The translations under genes and the position numbers were made by a program. DNA of 40,448 nt, from assembly GCA_006218055.1 (NCBI GenBank), contig VBWD01000014.1, forward strand, positions 1 to 40,448. The letters are read 5' to 3'. Below are positions 30,226 through 39,007 of this stretch, piece by piece. The notes below the pieces were generated by a model. It ran no database searches. It was given only the letters and a program-made list of their open reading frames with translations, and was not told the DNA's origin. The stretch is from Gallionellaceae bacterium. GTDB taxonomy: Bacteria > Pseudomonadota > Gammaproteobacteria > Burkholderiales > Gallionellaceae. How positions within the stretch are numbered: the stretch's first letter is position 1; the number at the start of each line of letters is the position of its first letter.

Positions 30226-31713
30226 GTGAGCAGACTCATCGCCTCCCCTTATTTTCACGCCTTCCTTGCGGGTGTTATCGCCGTGTTCGGCTTTGCCCCG
30301 TTCGGTATCTTTCCCTTGCCCATCTTGTCGCTCGCCGTGCTGTTCTGGTTGTGGAGTAAAGCAGAGCGTCCATCACAAGCCGCGTGGTTGGGGTTCACTT
30401 TTGGCATGGGCTTGTTCTGCTTCGGCGTCAGTTGGATCTACGTCGCATTACATGATTACGGATATATGCGTCCCATCTTGGCGGCATTGGCGACTGCATT
30501 GTTCGCGGCGGTGAATGCATCCATTCCCGCACTGGCCGGCTATGTGCAAGCCAAGTTCAATAGTCCGCTGACGTGGAGACTATTGTTGGTCATGCCTGCC
30601 ATCTGGACGCTCGCCGAGTGGGTGCGTAGTTGGTTGTTCACTGGTTTTCCTTGGCTCTCCTTTGGCTACTCGCAAGTGCCGCACAGTCCACTGGCAGGTT
30701 ATGCACCGATAGTGGGTGTGTTTGGGGTGTCGCTGATTGTGGCACTGAGCGCAGCATTGGGGCTGCTGATTTGGCACATGCGTTGGAACAAGCTGGGCAA
30801 GTCGGCGTTGGCTTGTGTGGCCGCATTGTGGATCGCGGGGGCGGCACTCAGTCTTGTCGAGTGGACGCAGGTTCAAGGCGAGTCACTCAAGGTGAGTCTG
30901 CTACAAGGCAACGTCGCGCAAGACACCAAGTTCAACGAAGATGCTCTGGCCGGCACGTTGGAGACCTACCGACGGCTAGCAGAGAGCAGTGATGCTCGCC
31001 TCATCGTCATGCCCGAGACCGCGATACCGCTGTTGCGTGAATACATCCCGGAAGGTTACCAAGCGATCTTGCGCGAGCATGCAAGGCAGAACGGTGGCGA
31101 CATCCTCATCGGCGTTTTTGAGCGCGAAGACGGGCGTTACTACAACAGCGTGTATTCATTGGGCGTGTCCGAGAGCCAACACTATCGCAAAGACCATCTC
31201 GTTCCCTTTGGCGAGTTCATCCCTTTGCGTAGCATGTTTGGCTGGCTCATCAATGAGATGCTGCAGATCCCGATGGGTGATCAAGCCAGAGGTGGCGAGA
31301 GTCAACTGCCCCTGAATGTCGCTGGGCAGAAAGTGGCAGTGGACATCTGCTACGAAGATGCTTTTGGCGAAGAGGTCATCCATGCGCTGCCCGATGCCAC
31401 CTTGCTGGTGAACGTCACCAACGATGCGTGGTACGGAGATTCCTTTGCCGCCGAGCAACACAATCAGCTGTCGCAGATGCGCGCATTGGAAACAGGTCGC
31501 ATGATGTTGCGTGCCACCAACACAGGTGTCACCTCAGTCATCGGAGTGAATGGTCGTGTGCAAGCCAAGTTGCCGCAGCATGAGGAAGGTGTGTTGACTG
31601 CGACCGTGCAAGGCTATGCGGGAAGTACGCCCTATGTGCGTTGGGGTAATGCGGCGATGTTATTTCTGGCAACTTTGATGCTGGTAATCGCTTGGAAGTT
31701 ACGGAACAGATGA
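30226..31713 (+). CDS. lnt: Apolipoprotein N-acyltransferase Lnt
   Basis: A 495-residue protein. About 6-7 membrane helices occupy the first 200 residues; a periplasmic nitrilase-fold domain follows with the triad Glu in MPETAIP (about 262), Lys in YRKDHLVPFGEF (about 322) and Cys in VDICYEDAFG (about 374). It adds the third acyl chain to lipoproteins such as LptM in this window. It starts with GTG at 30226; the ribosome site is weak. Its stop overlaps the next ATG. Confidence 0.96.
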   Translation: MSRLIASPYFHAFLAGVIAVFGFAPFGIFPLPILSLAVLFWLWSKAERPSQAAWLGFTFGMGLFCFGVSWIYVALHDYGYMRPILAALATALFAAVNASIPALAGYVQAKFNSPLTWRLLLVMPAIWTLAEWVRSWLFTGFPWLSFGYSQVPHSPLAGYAPIVGVFGVSLIVALSAALGLLIWHMRWNKLGKSALACVAALWIAGAALSLVEWTQVQGESLKVSLLQGNVAQDTKFNEDALAGTLETYRRLAESSDARLIVMPETAIPLLREYIPEGYQAILREHARQNGGDILIGVFEREDGRYYNSVYSLGVSESQHYRKDHLVPFGEFIPLRSMFGWLINEMLQIPMGDQARGGESQLPLNVAGQKVAVDICYEDAFGEEVIHALPDATLLVNVTNDAWYGDSFAAEQHNQLSQMRALETGRMMLRATNTGVTSVIGVNGRVQAKLPQHEEGVLTATVQGYAGSTPYVRWGNAAMLFLATLMLVIAWKLRNR

Positions 31714-31964
31714 GTTGGTGCTGCTACCTCCTCCAGTGCGCCGACAACACCCTCTACTGCGGCATCACCAATGACTTGGATAAACGCTTCGCTGCGCATA
31801 ATGCTGGCGAGGGCGCCAAATACACGCGTGGACGGGCGCCATTGAAATTGGTCTATCAGGAGGCTTGCGTCGACAAGTCCTCTGCGTTGAAGCGGGAGCG
31901 CGAAATCAAGTCTTTCACTCGTGCCGAGAAGCTGCTGTTGTGCGGGGTGACGCAGAAGGCTTAA
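31710..31964 (+). CDS. GIY-YIG nuclease-fold protein (YhbQ/UPF0213 type)
   Basis: An 84-residue protein: CYLLQCADNTLYCGITNDLDKRFAAHN is the GIY-YIG core, with GAKYTRGRAPLKLVY and KREREIKSFTRAEKLLL after it, as in YhbQ. The ATG overlaps the lnt TGA (ATGA), so translation is coupled; a TTG at 31692 would extend it into lnt. The natural substrate is not established; the family may act on nicked or structured DNA. Confidence 0.9.
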   Translation: MSWCCYLLQCADNTLYCGITNDLDKRFAAHNAGEGAKYTRGRAPLKLVYQEACVDKSSALKREREIKSFTRAEKLLLCGVTQKA

Positions 31965-31969
31965 ACCCG

Positions 31970-31975
31970 TAAAAT
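31970..31975 (+). promoter_or_regulatory. Candidate -10 hexamer of glyQ
   Basis: TAAAAT followed by GCGCGCC, 33 bases before the glyQ ATG. The same TAAAAT plus GC-rich discriminator occurs before hrpA. Such GC-rich discriminators are typical of stringently controlled promoters of translation genes. No -35 is clear. Confidence 0.4.
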
Positions 31976-32008
31976 GCGCGCCTTCATATATTTTGCAGGG
32001 CTTCATCA

Positions 32009-32926
32009 ATGAGCACCCTAGGTTCAAAACCGACGTTCCAACAGATCGTCCTGATCTTGCAGAATTTTTGGGACAAGCAAGGCTGTGCGCTTTTGCAGCC
32101 CTACGACATCGAGGTTGGTGCGGGCACTTTCCATACGGCGACTTTCTTGCGCGCTATCGGCCCCGAGCCTTGGCGTGCCGCGTATGTGCAACCTTCACGT
32201 CGTCCCAAGGACGGACGTTACGGCGAGAACCCGAATCGCTTACAGCATTACTACCAATACCAAGTGGTGCTGAAACCTTCCCCTGACAACATCCAAGAAC
32301 TCTATCTGGATAGCTTGCGCGCGCTGGGCATCAACACCAACGAGCACGATATCCGTTTCGTCGAGGACGATTGGGAATCGCCCACCTTGGGCGCTTGGGG
32401 CTTGGGTTGGGAGGTGTGGCTGGACGGGATGGAGGTCACGCAATTCACTTATTTCCAGGAAGTCGGCTCTCTCACTTGCAAGCCTGTGTTGGGCGAGATC
32501 ACTTATGGCCTAGAACGTCTGGCCATGTATCTGCAAGGGGTGGAGAACGTATTCGACCTCGTGTGGGCGAAGAACGGCGACACGGTGGTGACCTACGGTG
32601 ATGTGTATCACCAGAACGAAGTGGAGCAATCCAAATACAACTTCGAGCATTCCAACGTCGAGATGCTGTTCCGTCACTTCAACGAATACGAAGGCGAAGC
32701 CAAGCGTCTGATGGACACTGGATTGCCGTTGCCCGGTTTCGAGATGGTGATGAAGTGCTCGCACACATTCAACTTGCTGGATGCGCGTGGTGCGATCTCG
32801 GTGACCGAGCGCGCTGCCTACATCGGCAGGGTGCGTGCGCTGGCGCGCCAAGTGGCGCAGGCCTATTACGATTCACGCGAAGCATTGGGTTTCCCCATGG
32901 CTAAACAGTCGGAGAAATCCGCATGA
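32009..32926 (+). CDS. glyQ: Glycine--tRNA ligase alpha subunit GlyQ
   Basis: A 305-residue class II synthetase subunit: [60 protein letters not shown] and [20 protein letters not shown] are all standard. It pairs with GlyS in the alpha2-beta2 enzyme that charges tRNA-Gly. The stop codon is immediately followed by a 141-bp palindromic element that separates it from glyS. Confidence 0.98.
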   Translation: MSTLGSKPTFQQIVLILQNFWDKQGCALLQPYDIEVGAGTFHTATFLRAIGPEPWRAAYVQPSRRPKDGRYGENPNRLQHYYQYQVVLKPSPDNIQELYLDSLRALGINTNEHDIRFVEDDWESPTLGAWGLGWEVWLDGMEVTQFTYFQEVGSLTCKPVLGEITYGLERLAMYLQGVENVFDLVWAKNGDTVVTYGDVYHQNEVEQSKYNFEHSNVEMLFRHFNEYEGEAKRLMDTGLPLPGFEMVMKCSHTFNLLDARGAISVTERAAYIGRVRALARQVAQAYYDSREALGFPMAKQSEKSA

Positions 32927-33067
32927 GGTCGCCTCCAAAAATCCAAATTTCGTCGCAATACGGCGTTGCTCACAAAAAATCACTCCTTACATATCCAACA
33001 TATGCTGCGTCGCAATTTTTTGCTCGCGCCTTGTCTTGCTTAGAACTTTGAATTTTTAAAGGCGACC
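32927..33067. mobile_element. 141-bp MITE-like near-palindrome between glyQ and glyS
   Basis: It begins GGTCGCCTCCAAAAATCCAA at 32927 and ends with the inverted counterpart TTTGAATTTTTAAAGGCGACC at 33067: 8 bp perfect at the tips and about 24 bp with few mismatches. Complementarity continues inward (GCAATACGGCGTTGCTC...AAAAAAT against ATTTTTTGCTCGCGCC...TTGC), so the whole element can fold into one long hairpin. It starts right after the glyQ stop and ends right before the glyS ATG. There is no open frame in it. Confidence 0.75.
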
Positions 33068-35218
33068 ATGAATACCGAAACACTTTTGATCGAATTGCTC
33101 ACCGAGGAGTTGCCTCCGAAGGTGCTGGAGAAATTGTCGACCACGTTCGCTGACGAAGTGTTCGCCGCATTGCGTGAGCAGGCTTTGGTTGGAGATGCCA
33201 GCGTATGCACACCGTACTGCACACCGCGTCGTTTGGCGGTGAGCATCAGCAATGTCGCCGCACTACAGGCCGATCGCATCATCGAACGTAAAGGCCCGGC
33301 TGTTGCGTCAGGGTTGGATGCGGAAGGCAAGCCGACCAAGGCGCTGGAGGGTTTCATGCGTTCGGCCAATGTCACGCTGGCACAGTTGAGTCGTGTCGGC
33401 GAAGGCAAGGCGGAATGTTTAGTGGCACGTATCGAGCAAAAGGGTAAGGCGCTGGATGAATATTTGCAGGACATCATCATCCAAGCATTGAAGAAACTGC
33501 CGGTGCCGAAGGTGATGCGTTGGGGCGATTCCGAGCACCAGTTCGTGCGTCCCGTGCACGGTCTCACCATCTTGCATGGCAAGCGTGTGGTGATGGCGGA
33601 AGTGTTGGGTTTGCAAAGCGGCAATGTCACCAGTGGTCACCGTTTCATGTGCAGCGAGCCACGCATCACCATCGAACACGCCGACGATTACGAAGCTACG
33701 CTGGCACGTGATGGCCGCGTGGTCGCCAGTTTCGCCAACCGTCGCGACAGTATCGTGGCACGCCTGGATCAGTTAGCGGAAGACAATGATGCGATCTGGA
33801 TCGGTCATGCCAATTTCGATCTGCAAAAGTTGCTGAGCATGTCGAACGAAGAGCGCAGTGTGTTGAGCGGCCTGTTGGACGAGGTGACGGCGTTGGTAGA
33901 GTGGCCTGAGGTGTATGTTGGTGAGTTCGAGAAAGAATTTCTCGAAGTGCCGCAAGAATGTCTCATCCTCACCATGCAGCAGAACCAAAAGTATTTCCCG
34001 CTGTTGGATAGCAACGGCAAGTTGCTGAACAAGTTCCTCATCGTCTCTAACATGCAGGTGAGCGACCCGCATCACATCATCGAAGGTAACCAGCGAGTGG
34101 TGCGTCCACGCTTGTCCGATGCGCGCTTCTTCTTCAATCAGGACCGTAAGCAGAAGTTGGAGTCCCGTGTCGAGAAATTGGGCAACGTGGTGTACCACAA
34201 CAAGTTGGGTTCACAGTTGCAACGCGTCGAGCGCATCACCACGCTGGCAGGCATCATCGCGCGACTGCTGGGTGCTGAGAAAGCCGATGCGGAGTTGGCA
34301 GCACGTCTGAGTAAAGCAGACCTCATCACCGACATGGTGGGTGAGTTCCCCGAACTGCAAGGCATCATCGGGCGCTACTACGCGTTCCATGATGGAGAGA
34401 AACTGGAAGTAGCGAATGCCATCGAAGCACACTACCACCCTCGTTTCGCCGGCGACACCCTACCGCAGGGCGGGTTGGCATGCTCGGTCGCGTTGGCGGA
34501 CAAGTTGGAGACCATCATCGGTATCTATGGTATCGGCCAAGTGCCGACAGGCGATAAAGACCCGTTCGGTCTGCGTCGTCAGGCCTTGGGTATCTTGCGC
34601 ATCCTCATCGAGACACCGCTCGATCTGAATCTGCCTGCACTACTCAAAGCGGCAGCCGACAATTTCCCCGCGGGCATGTTGAGCGCCACCGTGGCAGCAG
34701 ATGTCGAAGGCTTCATGCTGGACAGGCTGCGCGGCTATCTGCGTGAGCGTGGTTTCGATGGTGCACACATCGAAGCCGTACTGGCCGTGTTGAATGGCCG
34801 CTTGCACGAGGCGATGCCACGTTTGCAGGGTGTACGTACCTTTGCGGCATTGGAAGTGGCCAAGGACCTGGCAGCAGCCAACAAGCGTGTGCAGAACATC
34901 ATGCGCAAGAACCAAGAAGAGTTGGGAGATCTCTCGAACACTGCGATCAAGCTCGATCTACTTAAAGATGATGCGGAGCGCGAGTTGCACCAAGCCATCC
35001 AAGACATCACGCCGATGGCGCGCAGCTATTTCGAGCGAGGCGATTACGCCAACAACCTGAAGACTTTGGTCACGCTCAAACCGTTCATCGACGACTTCTT
35101 CGACAAGGTGATGGTGATGGCGGAAGATAAGGCGCTACGTTTGAACCGTGCCGTGTTGTTGCAGCAACTCGGTAAGCTGATGAATCAATCGGCTGACATC
35201 TCGAAGCTTGTAGCATGA
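33068..35218 (+). CDS. glyS: Glycine--tRNA ligase beta subunit GlyS
   Basis: A 716-residue protein with the family opening TLLIELLTEELPPKVLEKL, HRFMCSEPRITIEHADDYE, the tRNA-binding HD-like and C-terminal DALR-type regions (RVQNIMRKNQEELG). Length is within the usual range. The ATG at 33068 is directly preceded by the palindromic element, whose end supplies AAAGG 5 bases upstream as the likely ribosome site. The stop overlaps gmhB (ATGA). Confidence 0.97.
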   Translation: MNTETLLIELLTEELPPKVLEKLSTTFADEVFAALREQALVGDASVCTPYCTPRRLAVSISNVAALQADRIIERKGPAVASGLDAEGKPTKALEGFMRSANVTLAQLSRVGEGKAECLVARIEQKGKALDEYLQDIIIQALKKLPVPKVMRWGDSEHQFVRPVHGLTILHGKRVVMAEVLGLQSGNVTSGHRFMCSEPRITIEHADDYEATLARDGRVVASFANRRDSIVARLDQLAEDNDAIWIGHANFDLQKLLSMSNEERSVLSGLLDEVTALVEWPEVYVGEFEKEFLEVPQECLILTMQQNQKYFPLLDSNGKLLNKFLIVSNMQVSDPHHIIEGNQRVVRPRLSDARFFFNQDRKQKLESRVEKLGNVVYHNKLGSQLQRVERITTLAGIIARLLGAEKADAELAARLSKADLITDMVGEFPELQGIIGRYYAFHDGEKLEVANAIEAHYHPRFAGDTLPQGGLACSVALADKLETIIGIYGIGQVPTGDKDPFGLRRQALGILRILIETPLDLNLPALLKAAADNFPAGMLSATVAADVEGFMLDRLRGYLRERGFDGAHIEAVLAVLNGRLHEAMPRLQGVRTFAALEVAKDLAAANKRVQNIMRKNQEELGDLSNTAIKLDLLKDDAERELHQAIQDITPMARSYFERGDYANNLKTLVTLKPFIDDFFDKVMVMAEDKALRLNRAVLLQQLGKLMNQSADISKLVA

Positions 35219-35745
35219 AGCTCATCATCCTAGATCGCGACGGCGTCATCAATTTCGACTCCGATCAGTTCATCAAGAGTCCGGAAGAATGGAAGCCCAT
35301 CCCTGGTAGCTTGGAAGCCATCGCGCGTTTGAACCAAGCAGGCTATCGTGTGGCTGTGGCGACCAATCAATCCGGCATCGGACGCGGTCTGTTTGATATG
35401 CCCACGCTGAATGCCATTCACGACAAGATGCACAAATCGCTGGCGCAAGTGGGAGGTCGTGTCGATGCGATCTTTTTCTGCCCGCATACCAATGATGCGA
35501 ACTGTGAGTGTCGCAAGCCTAAGAGCGGCATGATCGAAGAGATCGCCACCCGCTTCGGTGTGAGCTTGAAGGGGGTGCCAGCCGTGGGTGATTCCTTGCG
35601 TGACTTGGAAGCCGCTGGTCGTTTGGGCGCGCAACCTTATCTGGTGCTGACAGGGAAAGGCATTAAGACCCAAGCCAAAGGCGGACTGCCTGAAGGCACA
35701 TTGATCTTCCCTGACCTTGCTTCCGTTGTTTCGACCTTGCTATGA
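35215..35745 (+). CDS. gmhB: D-glycero-beta-D-manno-heptose-1,7-bisphosphate 7-phosphatase GmhB
   Basis: A 176-residue HAD phosphatase: LDRDGVINFD with the two catalytic aspartates at residues 7 and 9, ATNQSGIGRG, the zinc cysteines/histidine in CPHTNDANCECRKP and the metal-binding GDSLRDLEAA. It provides heptose for the LPS inner core, linking it in role to the kds/lpt genes at the left end. Overlaps with glyS and plsC (4 bp each) imply coupling. Confidence 0.96.
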   Translation: MKLIILDRDGVINFDSDQFIKSPEEWKPIPGSLEAIARLNQAGYRVAVATNQSGIGRGLFDMPTLNAIHDKMHKSLAQVGGRVDAIFFCPHTNDANCECRKPKSGMIEEIATRFGVSLKGVPAVGDSLRDLEAAGRLGAQPYLVLTGKGIKTQAKGGLPEGTLIFPDLASVVSTLL

Positions 35746-36446
35746 CACTCATCCGTTCGATTATCTTTCTGATTGCGCAATGGACGTTCACGCTCATCTA
35801 CGCGCTGTTCTCGCCGATCATGTTTCTCTTCGATCAGCACACGCGCTTTCGTTTTTTATCTGGTTATGCGCCCGGCACGTTGTGGTTGCTGAAGGTCATC
35901 TGTGGCATCCGCATGGAAGTGCACGGCGCAGAGAACATCCCGTCACATCCTTGCGTGGTGTTGAGCAAACATCAATCGGCGTGGGAGACGGTATCTCTGC
36001 AAATAGTGCTGCCCCCTCATGCATGGGTGGCTAAGCGCGAACTGCTGTGGATTCCTTTCTTTGGTTGGCTGTTGGCGTTGTCCAGTCCTATCGCATTGGA
36101 CCGAAGTAAAGGCAAAGAGTCGATGCGCCAAGTGTTGGAGAAGGGTAAGAAAAAACTGGCGGACGGTTTTTCTGTGGTGATGTTCCCGGAAGGCACGCGC
36201 ATCCCCTTCGGTCAGCGCGGTAAATACAAGCTCGGCGGCGCGATGTTGGCCGAACAAAGCGGGGCGATGGTGTTGCCAGTGGCGCATAACGCTGGGAAAT
36301 ACTGGGGTAAGAACTCCATTCGCAAACATCCGGGTACCATCATCATGGTGATCGGAAAGCCCATCGTCACGACGGGATTGAAAGCTGATGAGATCATTCG
36401 CCTGACCGAAGACTGGATCGAAGGCGAGATGACCAAGTTGGGTTGA
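35742..36446 (+). CDS. plsC: 1-acyl-sn-glycerol-3-phosphate acyltransferase PlsC
   Basis: A 234-residue protein with an N-terminal membrane helix and the acyltransferase motifs KHQSAWE (an H-X4-E form of the catalytic H-X4-D box, usual in betaproteobacterial members), FGWLLALSSPIALDR, FPEGTR and VAHNAG. It makes phosphatidic acid for membrane lipids. It overlaps gmhB and the next gene by 4 bp each. Confidence 0.93.
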   Translation: MTLIRSIIFLIAQWTFTLIYALFSPIMFLFDQHTRFRFLSGYAPGTLWLLKVICGIRMEVHGAENIPSHPCVVLSKHQSAWETVSLQIVLPPHAWVAKRELLWIPFFGWLLALSSPIALDRSKGKESMRQVLEKGKKKLADGFSVVMFPEGTRIPFGQRGKYKLGGAMLAEQSGAMVLPVAHNAGKYWGKNSIRKHPGTIIMVIGKPIVTTGLKADEIIRLTEDWIEGEMTKLG

Positions 36447-37183
36447 TGTTCGGTTCTTCACGCAAATCTGCAGTGCCCATCACGGTCGAGCAACGCACGA
36501 TACAACTGCTCGACATACCCATCCCCTACACCTTGAAACGCAGCAAGCGCCGCACTATTGGCTTGCGCATCGATGGCCGCGGCTTGACGGTTAGCGCGCC
36601 CTTGCGCGCCTCTGAAAAATGGCTGCATAGCGTGCTATTGGAAAAGGCGGGCTGGGTCGTTGAGAAGTTGGAGAGCTGGCAATCCAAGAAGGCGCCAGCG
36701 ATCGCATGGTGCGATGGTGCGAACATCCCATTCCGCGCCGAAACATTCCTTTTGCGTCTCACGCCCAAAGTGCGCGGCGCCACACCGAAATTACAGGAAG
36801 AAATTTTGCTCGTCCCCCTTGGTGAAGATGCTGACGCTGCGCGTATCGAAAAAGCGGTGACCGTGTGGTATCGCATCGAGGCCTTGCGCGTGTTCGAAGA
36901 ATGTGTGGCTTACTTCGCGCCGCTGATGAATGTGTCGCCACGCGAGATCAAGCTCTCATCCGCGCGAACGCAGTGGGGTAGCTGCACGGTACACAAGGTG
37001 GTGCGACTGAATTGGCAGTTGGTGAAGATGCCCTTGCATCTGATCGATTACGTAGTGGTACATGAATTGGCGCATCTGGTCGAGATGAACCACTCTGCCG
37101 CTTTCTGGCGTGTGGTGGAAAGTGCCTGCCCGGATTACAAGCAATGCCGCAAAGAGCTTCATTCTTACGGCATCGCCGAATAG
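36443..37183 (+). CDS. YgjP-like zinc metalloprotease (DUF45/SprT-like)
   Basis: A 246-residue protein. The zinc motif HELAHLVEMNHSAAFW near residue 205 and the preceding TQWGSCTVHKVVRLNWQLVKM are typical of the YgjP/M48-related family. There is no signal peptide, so it is cytoplasmic. Starts at 36443 or 36446 both fit. It ends the coupled run glyS-gmhB-plsC. The substrate is unknown; members are often near restriction-modification genes, but not here. Confidence 0.9.
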   Translation: MMFGSSRKSAVPITVEQRTIQLLDIPIPYTLKRSKRRTIGLRIDGRGLTVSAPLRASEKWLHSVLLEKAGWVVEKLESWQSKKAPAIAWCDGANIPFRAETFLLRLTPKVRGATPKLQEEILLVPLGEDADAARIEKAVTVWYRIEALRVFEECVAYFAPLMNVSPREIKLSSARTQWGSCTVHKVVRLNWQLVKMPLHLIDYVVVHELAHLVEMNHSAAFWRVVESACPDYKQCRKELHSYGIAE

Positions 37184-37203
37184 AGGTGGTGTGGTGAATC
37201 TCT

Positions 37204-37512
37204 TTAGAAGTGGAGATTCGATCCTTGCTCGGAAAATAGTGTCGTCAATTGGGTGAACAGATCACTGCCGTCGCGTTGGCTCATCCAGTCATCCTCACGG
37301 AAGGCAAAATGGAATCCTCCCGACTTGGCGGCTAACCATATCTCTTGATTCGGCACATGGCGGTTGATGATGATCTTGTTGCCGTTCTCGAATTCGATTT
37401 CCATCACGACGCCATTGCTGTCGTAATCGATGTCGTCATCGCTTTGGTCAAGCGTGTGCTCAATGTGCTCGAACACGCCGTCAGCCAGTTTGTTGAATTC
37501 ACTTTCAGTCAT
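37204..37512 (-). CDS. cyaY: Iron donor / frataxin-like protein CyaY
   Basis: A 102-residue bacterial frataxin: ESEFNKLADGVFEHIEHTLD, then the acidic ridge SDDDIDYDS, VVMEIEFENGNKIIINRH, EIWLAAKSGGFHF and a C-terminal helix. CyaY binds iron and modulates Fe-S cluster assembly on IscU/IscS. It is 9 bp downstream of a gene whose N-terminal domain is a diverged copy of the same fold, and both are likely on one transcript. Confidence 0.96.
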   Translation of the reverse strand: MTESEFNKLADGVFEHIEHTLDQSDDDIDYDSNGVVMEIEFENGNKIIINRHVPNQEIWLAAKSGGFHFAFREDDWMSQRDGSDLFTQLTTLFSEQGSNLHF

Positions 37513-37521
37513 CTCTTTTCC

Positions 37522-38835
37522 TTAACGTCGTCCGATCAGCATCATGCTGTCGCTTTGGCTCACTTGAAAATTACGCAGCACGTTGGCGCCGAGCAGATTG
37601 GTTTCCATATTGGGCATCACGGCCACGGTGATGTTCTGCAATACGAAGTTGCCGAGTGTCATGCTGGGAACGAGGGCGATGCAACCAGTTGCCGTTCCGT
37701 TCGCGGTTTGGAACTGTACCTCTTTGCAATTATGGATGCCTGCTTGTCGAGCGATGTCGCTGGAGATCGATGTGACCGATGCGCCTGTGTCCACCATGAA
37801 GGTGACGGGTACATTGGCGACAGTGCCGGGCAGGTAGAAGTGCCCATTGCTTTGTCGCTGCACCACCATGCTGCCGTCACCGGTGAAAGTGGGAGGTGGT
37901 AAAGGCGCTTCAGTAACGAGGGTCTTAACGAAGAGTTGGAAGTCCCCCATGTCTGCGCCAGAAGATTGCATGGCAAGTTGCATCGGTTTGTCCATCTGCA
38001 CGGTGAGTGACTTGTCGAATTTCATCAGATGTCCATCGGAGAATCCGCTGTGCGGATCGCACCAAGCATTGCCCACGCCAAACAGCATGTCGTATTGCCC
38101 TGCAGGTAGATGGAAGGTGGTTGTTTGCCTAGCGTAAACCAACACCGACAGGGATGGGATGACTGTCCTTGGCTCTGCAAGGATGAGCAATAACGGGTAG
38201 GCGTGGTCGTTCTTCAGCGTGACTTCTGCATCGTTCGGTCCATCGGCACGTAGGCCGTTCGAAAAAATATTGATGCTGCCGTTTGCGGGCAAGGACGCCT
38301 CACATTCTCGGGTGCCGTTGGCCGCGCCGGCGGTCATATGCTGGAGGTTTGTCGAAGCGTTTTCTTTATTAGCAGTGGCTGGCTGGCTGGGGCGTTGCGC
38401 GAGCCAAAAGCCTGCCAACACAGCGAACGCGAGAATGAGCAGGTTGCGCAGTCCATGACTTTTGTTGGGCTCTTTATCCAGGAAGGAGGGGGCGTCCGCA
38501 CGCTGTTTGGGAGCGCGGCCAGCCCTGGCATTGATCGGATTACTGGCGATGGCTTGTTCAATGAGCGCTGAAAGTCTTTGCAGGAGCTCGCTTTGGTCGT
38601 GCGCGCACCATGCACCGTTTTTGAGTTCAAACTCTGTGCCACCGGCGCGTGAGGCGAGCCAAACCTTGCCTGCATGAGAATCGATGTTGATCACGATGCG
38701 CTGCCCATCGGCAAATTCCAAGCGCAAGGCATTGCCATTTCGATCCTCACCGATGTGGGCGTCACGCTCACGCACCATCGATTCGATATGATCGAATAAA
38801 GCGCCAGCAAGGTCGGGGTGAGTGTTTTCCGTCAT
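37522..38835 (-). CDS. Frataxin-like domain / membrane segment / retropepsin-like protease fusion
   Basis: A 437-residue protein with three parts. Residues 5-95 resemble CyaY: LAGALFDHIESM, NALRLEFADGQRIVIN and KVWLASRAGGTEFELKNGAW line up with the matching blocks of the neighbouring CyaY, but with fewer acidic ridge residues. Residues 130-146 form one membrane helix. From about 200 on is a beta-rich segment with cysteines, then a retropepsin-like domain with VTFMVDTGASVTSIS (Asp at 349) and NLLGANVLRNFQV. By topology the frataxin-like part is cytoplasmic and the protease periplasmic. ATG 38835 was chosen because the CyaY-like domain starts there; an ATG at 38877 would overlap the lptM start. 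I know of no described protein with this order of domains. Confidence 0.85.
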   Translation of the reverse strand: MTENTHPDLAGALFDHIESMVRERDAHIGEDRNGNALRLEFADGQRIVINIDSHAGKVWLASRAGGTEFELKNGAWCAHDQSELLQRLSALIEQAIASNPINARAGRAPKQRADAPSFLDKEPNKSHGLRNLLILAFAVLAGFWLAQRPSQPATANKENASTNLQHMTAGAANGTRECEASLPANGSINIFSNGLRADGPNDAEVTLKNDHAYPLLLILAEPRTVIPSLSVLVYARQTTTFHLPAGQYDMLFGVGNAWCDPHSGFSDGHLMKFDKSLTVQMDKPMQLAMQSSGADMGDFQLFVKTLVTEAPLPPPTFTGDGSMVVQRQSNGHFYLPGTVANVPVTFMVDTGASVTSISSDIARQAGIHNCKEVQFQTANGTATGCIALVPSMTLGNFVLQNITVAVMPNMETNLLGANVLRNFQVSQSDSMMLIGRR

Positions 38836-38875
38836 ATAATCCGCAGCGCTAAAACTTGAAGAAAGAGTGTGAGAC

Positions 38876-39001
38876 ATGCGTACCGCCTGCATTATGTTGC
38901 TGTTGCTCGTCGCCTTGCAAGGATGCGGGCGCAAAGGTCCGTTGTTCTTGCCGTCCCCTGCAGCCTATAACGATCAATCAGTCCAAACAGAACGAGCTTA
39001 G
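38876..39001 (+). CDS. lptM: LPS-assembly lipoprotein LptM (YifL-like)
   Basis: A 41-residue lipoprotein: MRTACIMLLLLVALQGCGRK carries a signal sequence with lipobox LQGC, followed by the family pattern CGRKGPLFLP. LptM stabilises LptD during outer membrane LPS translocon assembly in E. coli. It lies directly upstream of lysA (6 bp), as in many proteobacteria, and is divergent from the frataxin fusion gene with about 40 bp between their starts. Confidence 0.9.
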   Translation: MRTACIMLLLLVALQGCGRKGPLFLPSPAAYNDQSVQTERA

Positions 39002-39007
39002 AAACCT

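Noticed and set aside
32835-33059. A plus-strand open frame between glyQ and glyS
   Set aside because: It is the palindromic element read through from glyQ in another frame and has no coding pattern.
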